Shown here one piece after another: positions 20,214-30,785 of a stretch of DNA of 64,000 nt (positions are counted from its first letter, which is position 1; each line of letters opens with the position of its first letter). This DNA comes from Paralithodes platypus (lineage: Eukaryota; Arthropoda; Malacostraca; Decapoda; Lithodidae), in assembly GCA_032716605.1 (NCBI GenBank), contig CM064560.1:20032762-20096761 (forward strand), given 5' to 3'. Both the position numbers and the translations under genes were made by a program. The notes under the pieces are model-generated. The model worked only from the letters and a program-made list of their open reading frames with translations. It did not search any database and was not told where the DNA came from.

Positions 20214-20745
20214 ACTATGCCCCTGTACAGAGCAAGAAGCTGTGCAGGGGAAAAGAACCCCCTAAGGCGGTTGAGCACACCCAGCTTCTGGGAGGCTGCC
20301 TTAGCAAGACTGGTAATATGGTCCTTCCAAATGAGAGCAGAAGAAAACGAGACACCAAGAATATTGAGAGAAGATGAAGGGTTGATTTTTGTATTGTTGA
20401 AGAATAAGGGATAGTCCGCTGGGAGATCCTGACGGGTAGATAGATGGAGAAATTGGGTTTTGGAAGCATTAAAGTTAACAAGGTTTCTCTGCCCCAATTG
20501 GAAATAGTATTTAGATCAGAATTTAAGAGTTGTATGGCTTCATTACGTTTGTCGTTGAGGGATTGCTGGCTGGGGCGTTCTGAAAAAGTAATGGAGTAGT
20601 GTAAGGTTGAGTCGTCTGCGTATGAATGGATGGGAATTAAGGTACAGTTAAGGAGATCATTTATAAAAATTAGAAAGAGAATAGGAGATAGGACAGAGCC
20701 CTGAGGAACACCGGAGTTTATAGGGTGAGGAAGTGAACATGTGAT
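20214..20745 (-). pseudogene. LINE-E reverse transcriptase, 5' half of a split copy
   Basis: On the minus strand this reads NSGVPQGSVLSPILFLIF, then IHSYADDSTLHYS (YADD box). After a frameshift near 20490 it reads LVNFNASKTQFLHLS, LNILGVSFSS and LLALYRG. The copy is 5'-truncated at the RT palm. The remainder of its C-terminus is at 14350-14885. Confidence 0.82.
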
Positions 20746-20989
20746 TGCATGTGATTGCATGCAATAGGTTCGGAACGAAGCATTCGCGTATGTCACAAAC
20801 CTGTACATACATACAGTACATACATACGGGTTTAAAGACCGCAACCGTCCACAGTGAATGTGGCTTCCATGGTACAATCACAGTACTGCACACAGTGCAC
20901 AGCAATCATAACACGGTGGCTACAGTCTTTACTGCAGCACAGTACAACAAACCTGTATACACTGTATATATATCTACCCCTCCATGCAG

Positions 20990-21075
20990 CTCCCACTACA
21001 TTTACAGACTTGCATCTCTTCACCCAATTTAGATCATCCACACTTTTCACATGCCCAAACCAACTAAGCCTGGTT
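20990..21075 (-). pseudogene. LINE-A C-terminal remnant
   Basis: The minus-strand translation includes LNWVKRCKSVNVVGAAWRGR, matching QNWVKKCRSVIVEGAAPRGG of LINE-A. It is a short, degenerate fragment. Confidence 0.5.
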
Positions 21076-21189
21076 GGAAATGCCTTTTATCTTTTTTTAT
21101 CTCTTTGAATTACTTTCTCATAAAAAATCAACTAAGCCTGCTTGGAAATGCCTTTTATCTTTTTTCATCTCTTTGAATTACTTTCTATG

Positions 21190-21392
21190 ATGTAGTTTTT
21201 AACGCCATGCACTCTCTTGATTGACAGGGCTAGAGCGTGCCCTTGTGACAGGGACTTACTTGGACATTTACCACAAATCGCTAGAGTGAGCTGCCCAAAC
21301 TCTTGCCGTTTATCAATGGCACGGCGTAGGATCGAGCTGCAAACTCTTCCATCAGCAGTCAGACGCGCTACCAACCATAAACTAAACTATAA
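21190..21392 (-). repeat. tRNA-derived SINE, minus orientation
   Basis: Read on the minus strand, a tRNA-like head with GGTTGGTAGCGCGTC is followed by the body CTAGCGATTTGTGGTAAAT and AAGGGCACGCTCTAGCCCTG. The body matches the plus-strand copy at 26704-26893. It lies just downstream of the last NAA60-like exon. Confidence 0.7.
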
Positions 21393-21472
21393 CTATAAGC
21401 TTTTATTTTAATGTTTCTGTTTATACTCATTCTATCACTGTCCTTCCCAATATCTCTGAACTTGACCCTTAA

Positions 21473-21635
21473 CTATCTAGTACAGGTAGGCTGTACTTCA
21501 ACAAACATTATGTTGATGATAAAAGGATATAATAATGTCCATGGAGGATGTCCACCATTAACATATCGGACATAGGTGAACCCATCCCGAGGCTTCCCTT
21601 GGATGTTGTAGTAGTACGGAAGAAAGGTGTGGCGA
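21473..21635 (-). CDS. NAA60: NAA60-like N-alpha-acetyltransferase, exon 4 (last seen)
   Basis: The exon starts after acceptor TTTTCCTCCCCAG with the last base of a split Val codon. It encodes RHTFLPYYYNIQGKPRDG, then FTYVRYVNGGHPPWT, the highly conserved C-terminal block of NAA60 (YLPYYY and INGGHPPWT in the family). This block closes the GNAT fold and the peptide-binding site. After PPWT the frame adds 19 mostly hydrophobic residues (LLYPFIINIMFVEV...) and stops at TAG 21473-21475. Family members usually have a longer amphipathic tail that attaches the enzyme to Golgi membranes. So this may be an alternative end, or a further splice donor was missed. Confidence 0.88.
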
Positions 21636-21975
21636 CTGGGGAGGAAAACACAGTAATTAATATATAATACACATACTGTACTATGAATTTCAGAATACTC
21701 TAGCAGGTACCTTATACAATACAGTACACATACAGTATATTGTCTATTTAAAAATAATCATTATGGTAGCTATTTGACAGTCTTCATACACTACCAGCCA
21801 TTAATATAATCCTCACCAGGTCAATTTTCAAACAGTAGTTTATCTACGAAATTAACCAAGAATGGAACATGTTAGCATATGATCTGCTTAAAATCCACAA
21901 AAGATATTGGTAATTTAATTTATAAGGCTTAGATATATGCATACATGACAAATATACATGCACATGTGAGCCTTA

Positions 21976-22172
21976 AGCCGGTATCACACAAGAGCTTTTG
22001 TAGTCAATATTTTTCTGGCTACATTTCTGGAATATTTTGAATTTGGATCGGAAACTATATTGATGACAGATGAATTTAGGTAGCAGAAATATATTAAATG
22101 TTTACCTCATAAGCAGCCAGACCAATGTTGAGGATAAATGTTGAGGGAAAAAGCGCTCGTGTGAAACCGGCT
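21976..22172. mobile_element. 197-bp MITE, Harbinger-like (TTA target)
   Basis: The inverted ends are AGCCGGTATCACACAAGAGC and, on the other strand, AGCCGGTTTCACACGAGCGC. They are flanked by TTA at 21973-21975 and 22173-22175. A 3-bp TTA duplication suggests PIF/Harbinger, but the superfamily call is tentative. It lies in the last intron of the NAA60-like gene. Confidence 0.65.
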
Positions 22173-22557
22173 TTAGTCAGCCAGAGGTGATGCTCTTGTA
22201 AGTGTAGTGAGAGAAGGTAATCCCCAACTGCAATACAGCATGTATTAGGAAGCCCCTGCCTCTAGCACCACCTTACCTTATCTATTTAACTTGGGCATGT
22301 TGTTAACAGTGGCCCTCTGTGGGGCTCAGTGGTCTGGTTAATCTGCTCTACATAACTAACTGTGGGGCCAACTAATATGGTTTACCAAATAATGATGTCA
22401 ACCATTAATCAAGGTAAGTACTGGAAACTGTGTGTACATGTCACTTATGAAGAACTGCACTGGTTTACAAGGCAGCATTGTATACAAGTAAGTGGATAGT
22501 TGCTGCCACACACCTACCACATAAAGTTTATTAATAAACAGGAAATATATACCTTAA

Positions 22558-23421
22558 CCCATTCGTAGCGGGGACGGACTTAAGTCCGCCTCCAATTTGC
22601 AGCAAGTTAGGAGCATTATTAAGGCTTTTAACCCGTGGAGCCCCGGCTAGTTTTGTAATGTTTGCGCACCAGAACCCGGCCGGTTTTCAAAAAATGGTTT
22701 TATTCCAGAAACAATAGCGAATGGGTTAGGAATGAAGGAAAAACCACGAAAAACCGCTCAAAAAGCTTTAAAAATGGTCCTACAGAGCCCCCGAAAACGG
22801 ATTTTACAAGAGTAAAAAATTGAAGGCAATTATCCCAAAAAAACAGGTTATTGCGCGCTCGCGCGCACGCACGTGGACTTTGAGAGTTTTCAACCATCGG
22901 CACGGTTGCGTGGGATACGTACACAGTTCCCATACAAATCTGAGCCCTCTTGAGTGGCTACACCTGAGGTTACGGTCGGCGCAATTAGGGTGACGCGTCA
23001 GGCGCGTCTCTGGGGCTGTGCGTTACATACATCGCCGACGCGTCAGACGCGTCGCTGGGGCTGTACGGGTTAAAGGGTTAAAATCGAGTGCAAATGGCCG
23101 GGAGCGCAGCGGGCCAGACAGCCGACTCCCAGGGCTTACCGCCGCCCACTGACTCATGTTCCCTCTGTTCTCGAGAGGCCGGCAGCGTTGCCAGTAGTGA
23201 GTGTAGTGGGAAAAAATATGCCGCTATACGCTAAACTCCTATGTTGGTGGTAACACTGCCTGAGAACGACGAGTGCTACATAGCTCGTTCTGGTCTCATT
23301 TTGAAGCGTTTAGCGCCTAGTTTTTTGCTGAATACATTTCTTTTCATGCAGATACTTGATTTATCATTCAGGAGGGCCTGAATATGCCCAAATAAGCCCA
23401 AAATCCCCCGCTCGACAAGGG
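22558..23421. mobile_element. Outer TTAA-flanked MITE containing a second MITE
   Basis: TTAA at 22554-22557 and 23422-23425 flanks imperfect inverted ends: CCCATTCGTAGCGGGG and, on the other strand, CCCTTGTCGAGCGGGG. The inner MITE at 22632-23069 is inserted in it at another TTAA. It is non-coding and intronic. Confidence 0.6.
22632..23069. mobile_element. Inner TTAA MITE (copy 2 of the CCCAGCGACGC family)
   Basis: The ends CCCGTGGAGCCCCGGC and, on the other strand, CCCGTACAGCCCCAGC are flanked by TTAA (22628-22631, 23070-23073). The interior is the inverted homologue of 502-925. Confidence 0.75.
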
Positions 23422-23654
23422 TTAAATAAACTTAAAAACCTAAAAAAACAAAAAAACGCATTAAAACAAAAAGGTTAAAAGGGTTACAGTTGTTCCGGTG
23501 ATGAATATCCTTCACTTTGACTTCACTTAGAACAAAGACAGGAAAGAGCTTTGGACTTTGTATACACTGTGTATCAAGGTAAATTAAGGAACACCCCATT
23601 CTTAACATTAATCCTCCATTACAAACCCCAATGTACCTGAATAAATTAATGAAA

Positions 23655-23730
23655 GCATATGATCCTCCAGGGATTCAAATTCGGGACACCACACCCAGAA
23701 CATAAGCACCTAAGCCATTACACCATCAAC
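23655..23730 (-). repeat. tRNA-like sequence, probable SINE head
   Basis: The minus strand reads GATGGTGTAATGGCTTAGG (A-box-like), then about 35 bp later CCGAATTTGAATCCCTGG (B-box-like). Spacing fits a tRNA-derived promoter. The arms do not form a good cloverleaf, so it is not called a tRNA gene. Confidence 0.4.
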
Positions 23731-23748
23731 ACAATAAAAGAAACCTAC

Positions 23749-24017
23749 ACAAAAGAGCGGCGCTGGTAGAATGCAATAGCTTGATGGTTGGTGGTGAGGA
23801 CATGCAGGAGAACAGCCTGTACACGGTGTGCAGCGGTGGTAGTGGTGGTGGTAGATGGCTGTTGTGGTGTTGGTGTTGGAGAGGAGAGTTGAGTGAGGTA
23901 GTTGTGCAGTAAGAAGGATGCCACACCTAGACCACGATGACCATCCACCACACCCAGGGTCAAGATGTAACCCACCTCAACTTGACCTCTTAGTGGACAT
24001 CCCAGTATATCTTGATC
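23749..24017 (-). CDS. NAA60: NAA60-like N-alpha-acetyltransferase, exon 3
   Basis: The exon starts in phase 0 after acceptor TTTGTGCAG and ends with two bases of a Val codon before donor GTAGGT. It holds the GNAT core: VEVGYILTLGVVDGHRGLG carries the catalytic-site Tyr and the acetyl-CoA loop (R-x-x-G-x-A, here RGLGVA), followed by ASFLLHNYL. VLLHVLTTNHQAIAFYQRR carries the second catalytic-site His. These correspond to Tyr97 and His138 of human NAA60. A Pro/Thr-rich insert (SSPTPTPQQP and a Thr run, from an ACC repeat) separates the two halves and is longer than in vertebrates. The enzyme acetylates N-termini of membrane proteins. Confidence 0.92.
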
Positions 24018-24092
24018 CTGCACAAAACAATATAAAATTATTGGAATATTACATAACTTTTACTAAAAACAATGAATATTGATAATACAGTA

Positions 24093-24562
24093 CAGTTGAC
24101 CCTCGGGTAACACTGTTAATTCGTCCTGCCATGACACCGTGTTACGTAAAGCATAAGTTATATGAGAAATAAGGCATTTTGTCCCAGCAACTTTCCCAAA
24201 GTCCCCTTTTTGAGCCTTCTCCACCCTAAAACCTGACACAAATCACTCAAAATACCAACCAAACAACACTCAACCATACTTCACACGCCATATGCATAAA
24301 ATATGATAGCAAAAGGGCAACAAAAAGGTAGGTAAGGGTGGTCTAGAGGGGTGGGCTGGCACAAAAAATACACTTGGACAGCACAGTTTTGTCTGCCTCA
24401 ACACGGGTGGGAAAGGAAACTGAGTCAGTGGCGTTCCCCGAGCCGAGCCAATCCGTGTTAGAGCAAGGAAAATACTGTGTTACAGGCGACTTGTCATATT
24501 TGGGGTACCCGTGTTACAGAAAAACTGCTTTGTGCAAAACCATGTTACCCGAGGGTCCACTG
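24093..24562. mobile_element. 470-bp Tigger/pogo-like MITE
   Basis: The ends CAGTTGACCCTCGGGTAACA and, on the other strand, CAGTGGACCCTCGGGTAACA are flanked by TA (24091-24092, 24563-24564). It is non-coding and intronic in the NAA60-like gene. Confidence 0.78.
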
Positions 24563-25184
24563 TATACAGAGTTCATACAAAAAATATAAAATAAAATGAA
24601 TAGCATACAGTCAAATGATATTTACAGAACTAACAATACAATATTCATTATGATACAAAAAATATAATAAAACACATTGTCTATTTCATGAATACCAACT
24701 TCAATTTCTTGCACATGCTTCACAGGGAAAGTACCATCAGCTTCCAGATAAGAGGAGCTATAAATTTGTATATTTGTGTACTGTACAGTCAATTAGTGAT
24801 TGAGAAAGATATTGGTCTTTGCGATTTCTTAAAGTTTGGAAAATGTAAGTCTAATTGACTACCATCAGTAAAAAATTTGTTCCACTATAGTCCGTTCATT
24901 CTAGGTTGGGCAGAAATTGTAACCTACAACCTCTGTAACTAAACTAGGGCTAGAGCAAATGAGCTATCAATCTCCACACATATTCCCTAGCCAAGTCTTC
25001 CTATTTGGTAGAAATATTAGCTCGATTACTCTATTCCTTCTCAAGTTACAGAGGTTAGAGATTACAATTTAGCCCAACCTAGAATGAACGGACTATAGTA
25101 TATAATTTGTATGAATTACAAAGGTCTGGCCTAAATGTAAAAGAAAGTGCTCATCAATTCCTTACAACGATTACATCTAGCATA

Positions 25185-25368
25185 ATTTACTGTCTTGTCT
25201 ATCTATCTATTGCCAGACGCCATGATCACCGAAGAGATAGCCACAAATGCACCCGTCCCCAATCAGTCGACGCCCCTCCTCCCATCCAACACTGTATACT
25301 TGTTAACTCCATCCTTCCACCTCTCTCTCTGTCTGCCTCTCCCTCTCTGTCCTTCCACTTCACTCTTG
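25185..25368 (-). pseudogene. LINE-D 3' end, distal part
   Basis: In minus orientation this is the tail of LINE-D: the last coding segment, the GGCGTC-like end and an ATAG microsatellite (25195-25212 on the plus strand as TCTATCTATCTATT). It continues at 26228 after an 855-bp MITE. Confidence 0.7.
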
Positions 25369-25370
25369 TA

Positions 25371-26225
25371 CAATGGACTCTCGTTATCCGCGATCCTTGC
25401 TATTCGCGGACATCCCTAAATATCCCATTACTCGTCATCCGCGCAAAAAAATTGCAAAATACCAGCTATTCACGGATTTGAATCGGGCGGGTTGGTGCGC
25501 ATCCCGAGTCTTGCTTTGGTCGGCCATCTTGCATTCTTGCGTGACGTCAACACAGCGTCCCAGCTGAGGCAGTAGCTCACAGCCCAGTGTTGGAAAAGTA
25601 AAAAACCACCTGTTTACAAGTTTTTTTCTGCACGAACCTCTTATCTCCCGCATTTATTAGGGCCTTTAGAGCATTCAGTGATAGGGACAGTGGGCCTGAT
25701 GGTAATCATGATGGAAATAAATGCCCGGGACCATTAAAACAGAGAGCAAGCGTACTGACGCTGTCGGACGAAAGCGGGCAAATTATGCCGATGCGTAAGG
25801 CTAGCCTAGGCCAAATGACTGATTACAAATAAAGTTTGTGTGGTAAGTTATCTCCTCATAATATGTATTTATAAGTATTCTCAAATAATATGTATTTATT
25901 GGATATATTTGGGGGGAAATGGGTACTTTATGGGTGACTGGACGAATGTGGAATAAAGTGTGGTACCGGTACCGTCACTGACGGTACCACACTTTGTTCC
26001 ACATTCTTCCAGGTCCGTCACCGTATCTGTTTAATAATTTGGTCCATATTATTGTCATAAAGTAGGTCAAAATAATGGTTTGAGGGTCCAAGATGGCCGA
26101 GTCAAGTACGACCTAAGCCTATTTCCCATTGAAACCTATGTTAAACACTGCCCACGTATCCGCAAAACCACGCATTCGCGGAAAGGGGCTGGTACGACAT
26201 AGGCGCGAATACTGGGAGTCCACTG
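25371..26225. mobile_element. 855-bp Tigger/pogo-like MITE with internal hairpin, inserted in LINE-D
   Basis: TA lies at 25369-25370 and 26226-26227. The ends are CAATGGACTCTCGTTATCCG and, on the other strand, CAGTGGACTCCCAGTATTCG. Taking it out rejoins LINE-D at CTTGTACACTCT. An inner hairpin has arms at 25944-25968 and 25982-26006 (24 of 25 bp paired by eye). Confidence 0.75.
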
Positions 26226-26227
26226 TA

Positions 26228-26400
26228 CACTCTTTTATTCATTCTCTCTCTTCCCATACGGTCCACATGGCCGAACCATCTCAAGGTGTTCCTTTTCACA
26301 CTTTTCAGCACATCTACATCCACACCACACCGCTCTCGTACTTCCTCATTCATCTGTCTATCCCTCCATGTAACTCTGCATGCAATAGCAATATTTAACC
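26228..26400 (-). pseudogene. LINE-D 3' end, proximal part
   Basis: The minus-strand translation includes ACRVTWRDRQMNEEVRERCG and LRWFGHVDRMGRERMNKRVY, the LINE-D C-terminal tail. Its upstream edge is only about 35 bp downstream of the exon-2 donor of the NAA60-like gene. Confidence 0.75.
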
Positions 26401-26435
26401 TCCAATTAAGTGCTGGTGTGACAGCCACAACTAAC

Positions 26436-26600
26436 CTCCTTATTGAGTTTGTTAAGAGGCTTAGTTTCAGCCACAAGGAGTCCAATAATGCGTGAGTGTA
26501 GTGTGGCAGCGAGGGCATAGAAGCGGGGTGAAGAGGTGATGTCAGCGTACCAGGCGTCGGGGTACTCAATGGGGAACCACTCACGACACAGAGCCTTAAC
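26436..26600 (-). CDS. NAA60: NAA60-like N-alpha-acetyltransferase, exon 2
   Basis: This 165-nt, phase 0-0 exon lies between acceptor GTAATGCAG and donor GTTAGT. It encodes VKALCREWFPIEYPDAWYAD, then ITSSPRFYALAATLHSRIIG and LLVAETKPLNKLNKE. This is the conserved substrate-binding and beta-strand region of NAA60 (family signature WFPIEYPDxWYxDIT). It joins directly to DQDILGCPLRG of the next exon. Intron insertions on either side (LINE-D, SINEs) leave both splice sites intact. Confidence 0.93.
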
Positions 26601-26703
26601 CTGCATTACCACAGTAATACATATATAACAGGTAAATTGGGAGGAATGGAAATACTGAAAAAGGCTTGAAGTTAATTTTTCTCAAACATTTTGGGCTATG
26701 CCA

Positions 26704-26893
26704 TGAGCCGTGGCATGGTCGGTAGTGCGCCTGGCTGCTGATCCAAGGATTGGCAGTTCGATCAAACGCCAATGCGAGAGTTGGGTTGCTTGGTCTAGCG
26801 ATTTGTGGCAAATATCCAGTAGTCTTTGTAACTGTAACAAGGGCACGCTCCAGCCCTGTCAATCAAGTGAGTGCAAGGCGCTAAAAACTGCAA
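26704..26893 (+). repeat. tRNA-derived SINE, plus orientation
   Basis: The head has an A-box-like TGGCATGGTCGG and a B-box-like GGCAGTTCGATCAA. The body reads GGTCTAGCGATTTGTGGCAA through AAGGGCACGCTCCAGCCCTG. It is closely related to the copy at 21190-21392. Confidence 0.72.
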
Positions 26894-26984
26894 ACTGTAT
26901 AATTTTGGTTTATGCAGAACCAATCTTCAGATATTGTTCTGCCTAAACCATAATAACCTTGATGATGATGCACTATTTACCACC

Positions 26985-27188
26985 ATGCACTCCCTGCTCA
27001 ATAGCTGGGCTAAGGTAGGTGCCCTGATGATCAGGGGCTTCAGTGAATAGTTGCCACAGATTGCTAGACCACATCATCCACCACAGCACTGGCATCTACC
27101 AAATAGCACACTGGCTGGCCCGAGACTCGAACCCTCAACCTCACGGTTTGCAGGCGAGTGCTCTACCAACCGCGCTATGGCCTGTGGC
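26985..27188 (-). repeat. tRNA-derived SINE, minus orientation, clear A and B boxes
   Basis: On the minus strand the A box TAGCGCGGTTGG (plus 27166-27177) and B box GGGTTCGAGTCTC (plus 27123-27135) are well matched. The anticodon position reads GCA (Cys-like), but the anticodon stem is mispaired. The body matches 3330-3425. Confidence 0.78.
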
Positions 27189-27793
27189 AAGTCATAACCT
27201 TAAGATAAATAAATTATTCAAGCTAGATCGTGTATTTTCCTCTCATTCAATTAGTCAATTTTTCCACTTATCATAATGGATTAGCAACATAGAATACACT
27301 GTAAGGCGGGCTAACTAAAATTTAAAAAAAAACAAAGCACTGTACAGTAAATACCATTGGGCATTCCCTGGCAAAATGCAGTAAGCCAAATTCATAGAAC
27401 TATAGCTCAACTTTAGTGAAAAACAAATAGGTCCAGTATATACCCTATGTGGCTATTGAAAGGCATTCTAAACAAAATATACAGTAATGCAAATGTCTCG
27501 GTCAACTAGCCACTCTTCAACCAACAGACTGTATTTTGCAGTAGCCTCTTCGTATGTCACATAGCGCTTATACATTATACATCTCATCCACTCTCAGAGC
27601 ACCGATGATTTATTGGAACCATTTGCGTGGTCAAACCAATGAATTCCAGAGAATGCACCTTAATTCTCTACTAGGTATGGTATACAGATCTAGAAAAACA
27701 CTATTTAAGTCAGGAAAATTTAAAATAGGTCGTAGGTCAGGAATAGAAAAAGAATATGTGCCCATCTAGTCCAGGACCTTCATAGCGCATGTG
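27189..27793. other. Intronic, no gene or repeat recognised
   Basis: This is AT-rich sequence inside intron 1 of the NAA60-like gene. I see nothing supported in it. Confidence 0.45.
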
Positions 27794-27994
27794 TCACCCC
27801 CGAGGTCCCTGCACGGCACTATCACACTGTATCAGTAACTGCGCAACCTCCTTTGTCACCGCAAGCATATGTATTCTTTGCCTAATTTTTTTGTCTTCTA
27901 CCCCTTTTGCTTCATCACTATGTGAGTTGTAGGCTTTCATTATGGCTTCTGAAGTTATTAGAGACATGATCCGTGATGTAGATATGCATGACAT
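27794..27994 (-). other. Unidentified open frame in intron
   Basis: The frame reads SLITSEAIMKAYNSHSDEAK, then GVEDKKIRQRIHMLAVTKEV and AQLLIQCDSAVQGPRG before TGA. The charged, helical composition looks like real protein. I do not recognise it. No splice sites or flanking repeats were identified, so it is more likely a transposon relic than an exon. Confidence 0.3.
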
Positions 27995-28559
27995 GGGCTC
28001 TGGTGCATGCTAAGAGGTTATATTGTGTTGGTGACCACTATTGTTTTGATTTGGTAGACATCTAGGATCACTATTTTGGGAGGCGATTGGGTTTGCCTAC
28101 CTTTTCCTAGACTAACTTATCTTTTGATCTTCATCATTAACGTCAATAGTTTCTGTATTAGCATAGTTAATTTAGATGTTTTTTTATTCAATTAGGGTCA
28201 CACTGTACTAGTGTTTTTCCCGATTGTATTGTTTTGGATGGATAATTATGTCACACTACTGTAAGTTGAACTTGAGCTGCGCATGTGTGGATTCCTCGAG
28301 TTTCCAAATTTGTTATTATAAGGTGAGCTGCCTTTTATTTTATTTCATCACATGCCACTTTTGGTGTGTGCGGGTAGTGCTCCTTTAAGCTGCTCCATGC
28401 CCAAATGTGGCTGGTTCCTGCTCTCGTTCTTCTCATGCCCGTTCCTTCCTCAGTGAAGTGGCTGGGCGGGATGCTTGCCTATACGTACCCACATAGGGTC
28501 TAAGCGGAGGCCCCCACATAATGTCCGATCTTGAACTCCATGCAGGAGTTCCGGTTCTT

Positions 28560-30075
28560 ATGTGGGTATACTGTACTTACACTAGTTGTACTTACACTAG
28601 TTGTATTTGCGGGAGTGAGCATGCTCGTTAATTCCCGCCTCCTAAGATATGTTTGTCATACCGTGCTTTGAAACTATGCACTGATGGTGCAGACACTACT
28701 TCGGCTGGCAATTTGTTCCACCCACTAATCGAGTTGGTAGGAAATCTTTTACTTTTCAGATCAGATTTACTATTAAGCACTTTTAGTTTGTAGCTGTGTC
28801 CTCTTGTTCTCTCACCTCCATCCCTCTCTATGAAGTTTTCTTGGTCGATTTTGTCAATACCTCTAACACATTTGTATATCTGAATTTGCTGTCCTCGTTT
28901 CCTTCTCTGTTCCAGTGTAGGTAGATTCAATCTCTCGAGCCTCTCTTGGTACTCCAATCCTGGGTCTTATTATTGCCGTTATTATTTGTTTCATGGTGTT
29001 TTCATTAAGATAATTGAAAGACATCCTGATATTTGCCAATAGTGCTAGTGATTCTCTCACTATCTTATTTACATGGCTTTCTGGAGACATGTTATCCTTA
29101 AATTCTATCCCCAAGTCTTTTTCTTTTTCTGCTTTGGGAATCACTTCGTTTCCTAGTTTATAATCTTTTCTAGGTCTGTACTTGCTTTTACCCATTTCTA
29201 GAGTCTTACACTTCCCTGCATTGAACTCCATATTCCATTTGATGCTCCATTCATGGATCTTTTGCAAATCTGCTTGGAGCTCAAGGCAATCCTCCTGGGT
29301 TCTGATCGTTTTAAGCAGCTTACCATCGTCCGCAAACATGCTCATGTAGCTTGTTAGTCCCTCAGGTAAGTCATTTACAAATATTAGAAACATGATTGGG
29401 GCTAGGACAGATCCTTGTGGTACTCCACTCGTAATTTGAGTCCAGTTTGACAATTTCCCCCTTACTGTTGTTCTCATCTGTCTTCCGCTAAGGTAGCTCT
29501 CCATCCATTTCAGCAGTTTGTCTCCTACTCCTACTTTTCCCTCATGTTTTAATTTCCACAGCAATCTCTTGTGTGGAACTTTGTCAAATGCCTTTTTAAA
29601 GTCTAGGTAGGCACAGTCTACCCATCCTTCCCTTTTGTCCACTGTGTCTATTACTCTAGAGTAAAAACTCAACAAGTTGCTTACACATGATCTGCCTCCT
29701 CTGAATCCAAATTGTCGGTCAGTAATTAATCTTTTGGATTCCAGGTAGTTCACCCATTTGTCCCTTATTAATCCTTCCAGAATCTTCATGAGGATGCTCA
29801 ATAGTGATACAGGTCTATAGTTCAGTGGTTTATCTCTGCTTCCTCCCTTAAATATAGGAATAATGTTTGCTCTTTTCCATTCTGTAGGTACTATCCCTGT
29901 GTCCAATGATTTGGTCATTATATCATATAACGGTATACTCAGTTCCTTGGCATTTTCTTTAATAATCCAGCCTGATACTCCGTCCGGTCCGGCGGCTTTG
30001 TTTGGATCCACCTTACTCATTTTGTCTATGAGCTCTGGTCTGTTAAATGTGACTTCCGGCATTTCCTCTGTACCT
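28560..30075 (-). pseudogene. LINE-C second copy: RT and 3' end
   Basis: This minus-strand copy encodes PNKAAGPDGVSGWIIKE, NYRPVSLLSILMKILEGLI, FGFRGGRSCVSNLLSFYSR, LDFKKAFDKVPHKRLLW, GVPQGSVLAPIMFLIF and SMFADDGKLL (catalytic box intact). A frameshift near 28960 leads to LERLNLPTLEQRRKRGQQ and the GHSYKL tail. It is 5'-truncated within the linker before RT. The 3' end carries repeated ACTTACACTAGTTGT units. It lies in intron 1 of the NAA60-like gene. Confidence 0.85.
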
Positions 30076-30785
30076 ATCTCATTGGTTTCTGTATATGAAT
30101 GAGTATGCTATATACAGTATTGTGATATATTGTGTGTATTGAAGGGATGAAGATGGATTGGCTTTCACTGTGATTTTGCCTTACTTCGCTTTCGACATTT
30201 CGCTCATTGCCCTGGTTGCCATGTGCTGTTTTTTTTTATCATGCAGTCCTCAGCTCCCCAGGTGATATCAGGCTGGGTGGCTCCAAGGGCTTCAGTTGTT
30301 GCTCTAGGTGAAAGGCTGTGCCTTTTTTCCACCTAGGGGGACCCTCCCGCCTGTCGTGCCACCCAGTCCTGGGGCCCTCCCAGGCTGGATCGAGGTGGTA
30401 GCAACTCCGTTCTTGGGAGTGGCACTCCTCGGGTTAACCGCAGGAAATATATAGCAATACAGTTTGTCATGTGATGGGGACTGCCGTGCACTATTGAATC
30501 ATGCAGCCCGGTATATGACGGGGGCCAACTGTTATCTTTCTAACCCCACATTACAGTAGGCTACTGAAATGAATTTGTTGGTGATTTCAAGTTGACTTTA
30601 CACAAATAATTCAAGCGGCTTTCTATATTACTGGTACCTGACCTATGGTACCTCCTACTTTTCTTTCCTTATTGAATATTTCTTCATGAAAATGTGTACC
30701 AGTGATAAAAATAACTTATTTTAGGAGTACAGTACTTTATTACATATGTTGGCTGATAGCCTACTGAACTAGCCCTATAGCCTAC
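30076..30785. other. Intronic, no gene seen
   Basis: This is sequence between LINE-C copy 2 and the first visible NAA60-like exon. It has GC-rich patches with CCCTCCCAGG motifs but no supported feature. Confidence 0.4.

Noticed and set aside
27120..27188. Functional tRNA-Cys gene
   Set aside because: A and B boxes are good but the anticodon stem is mispaired and the sequence is continuous with a SINE body found elsewhere.
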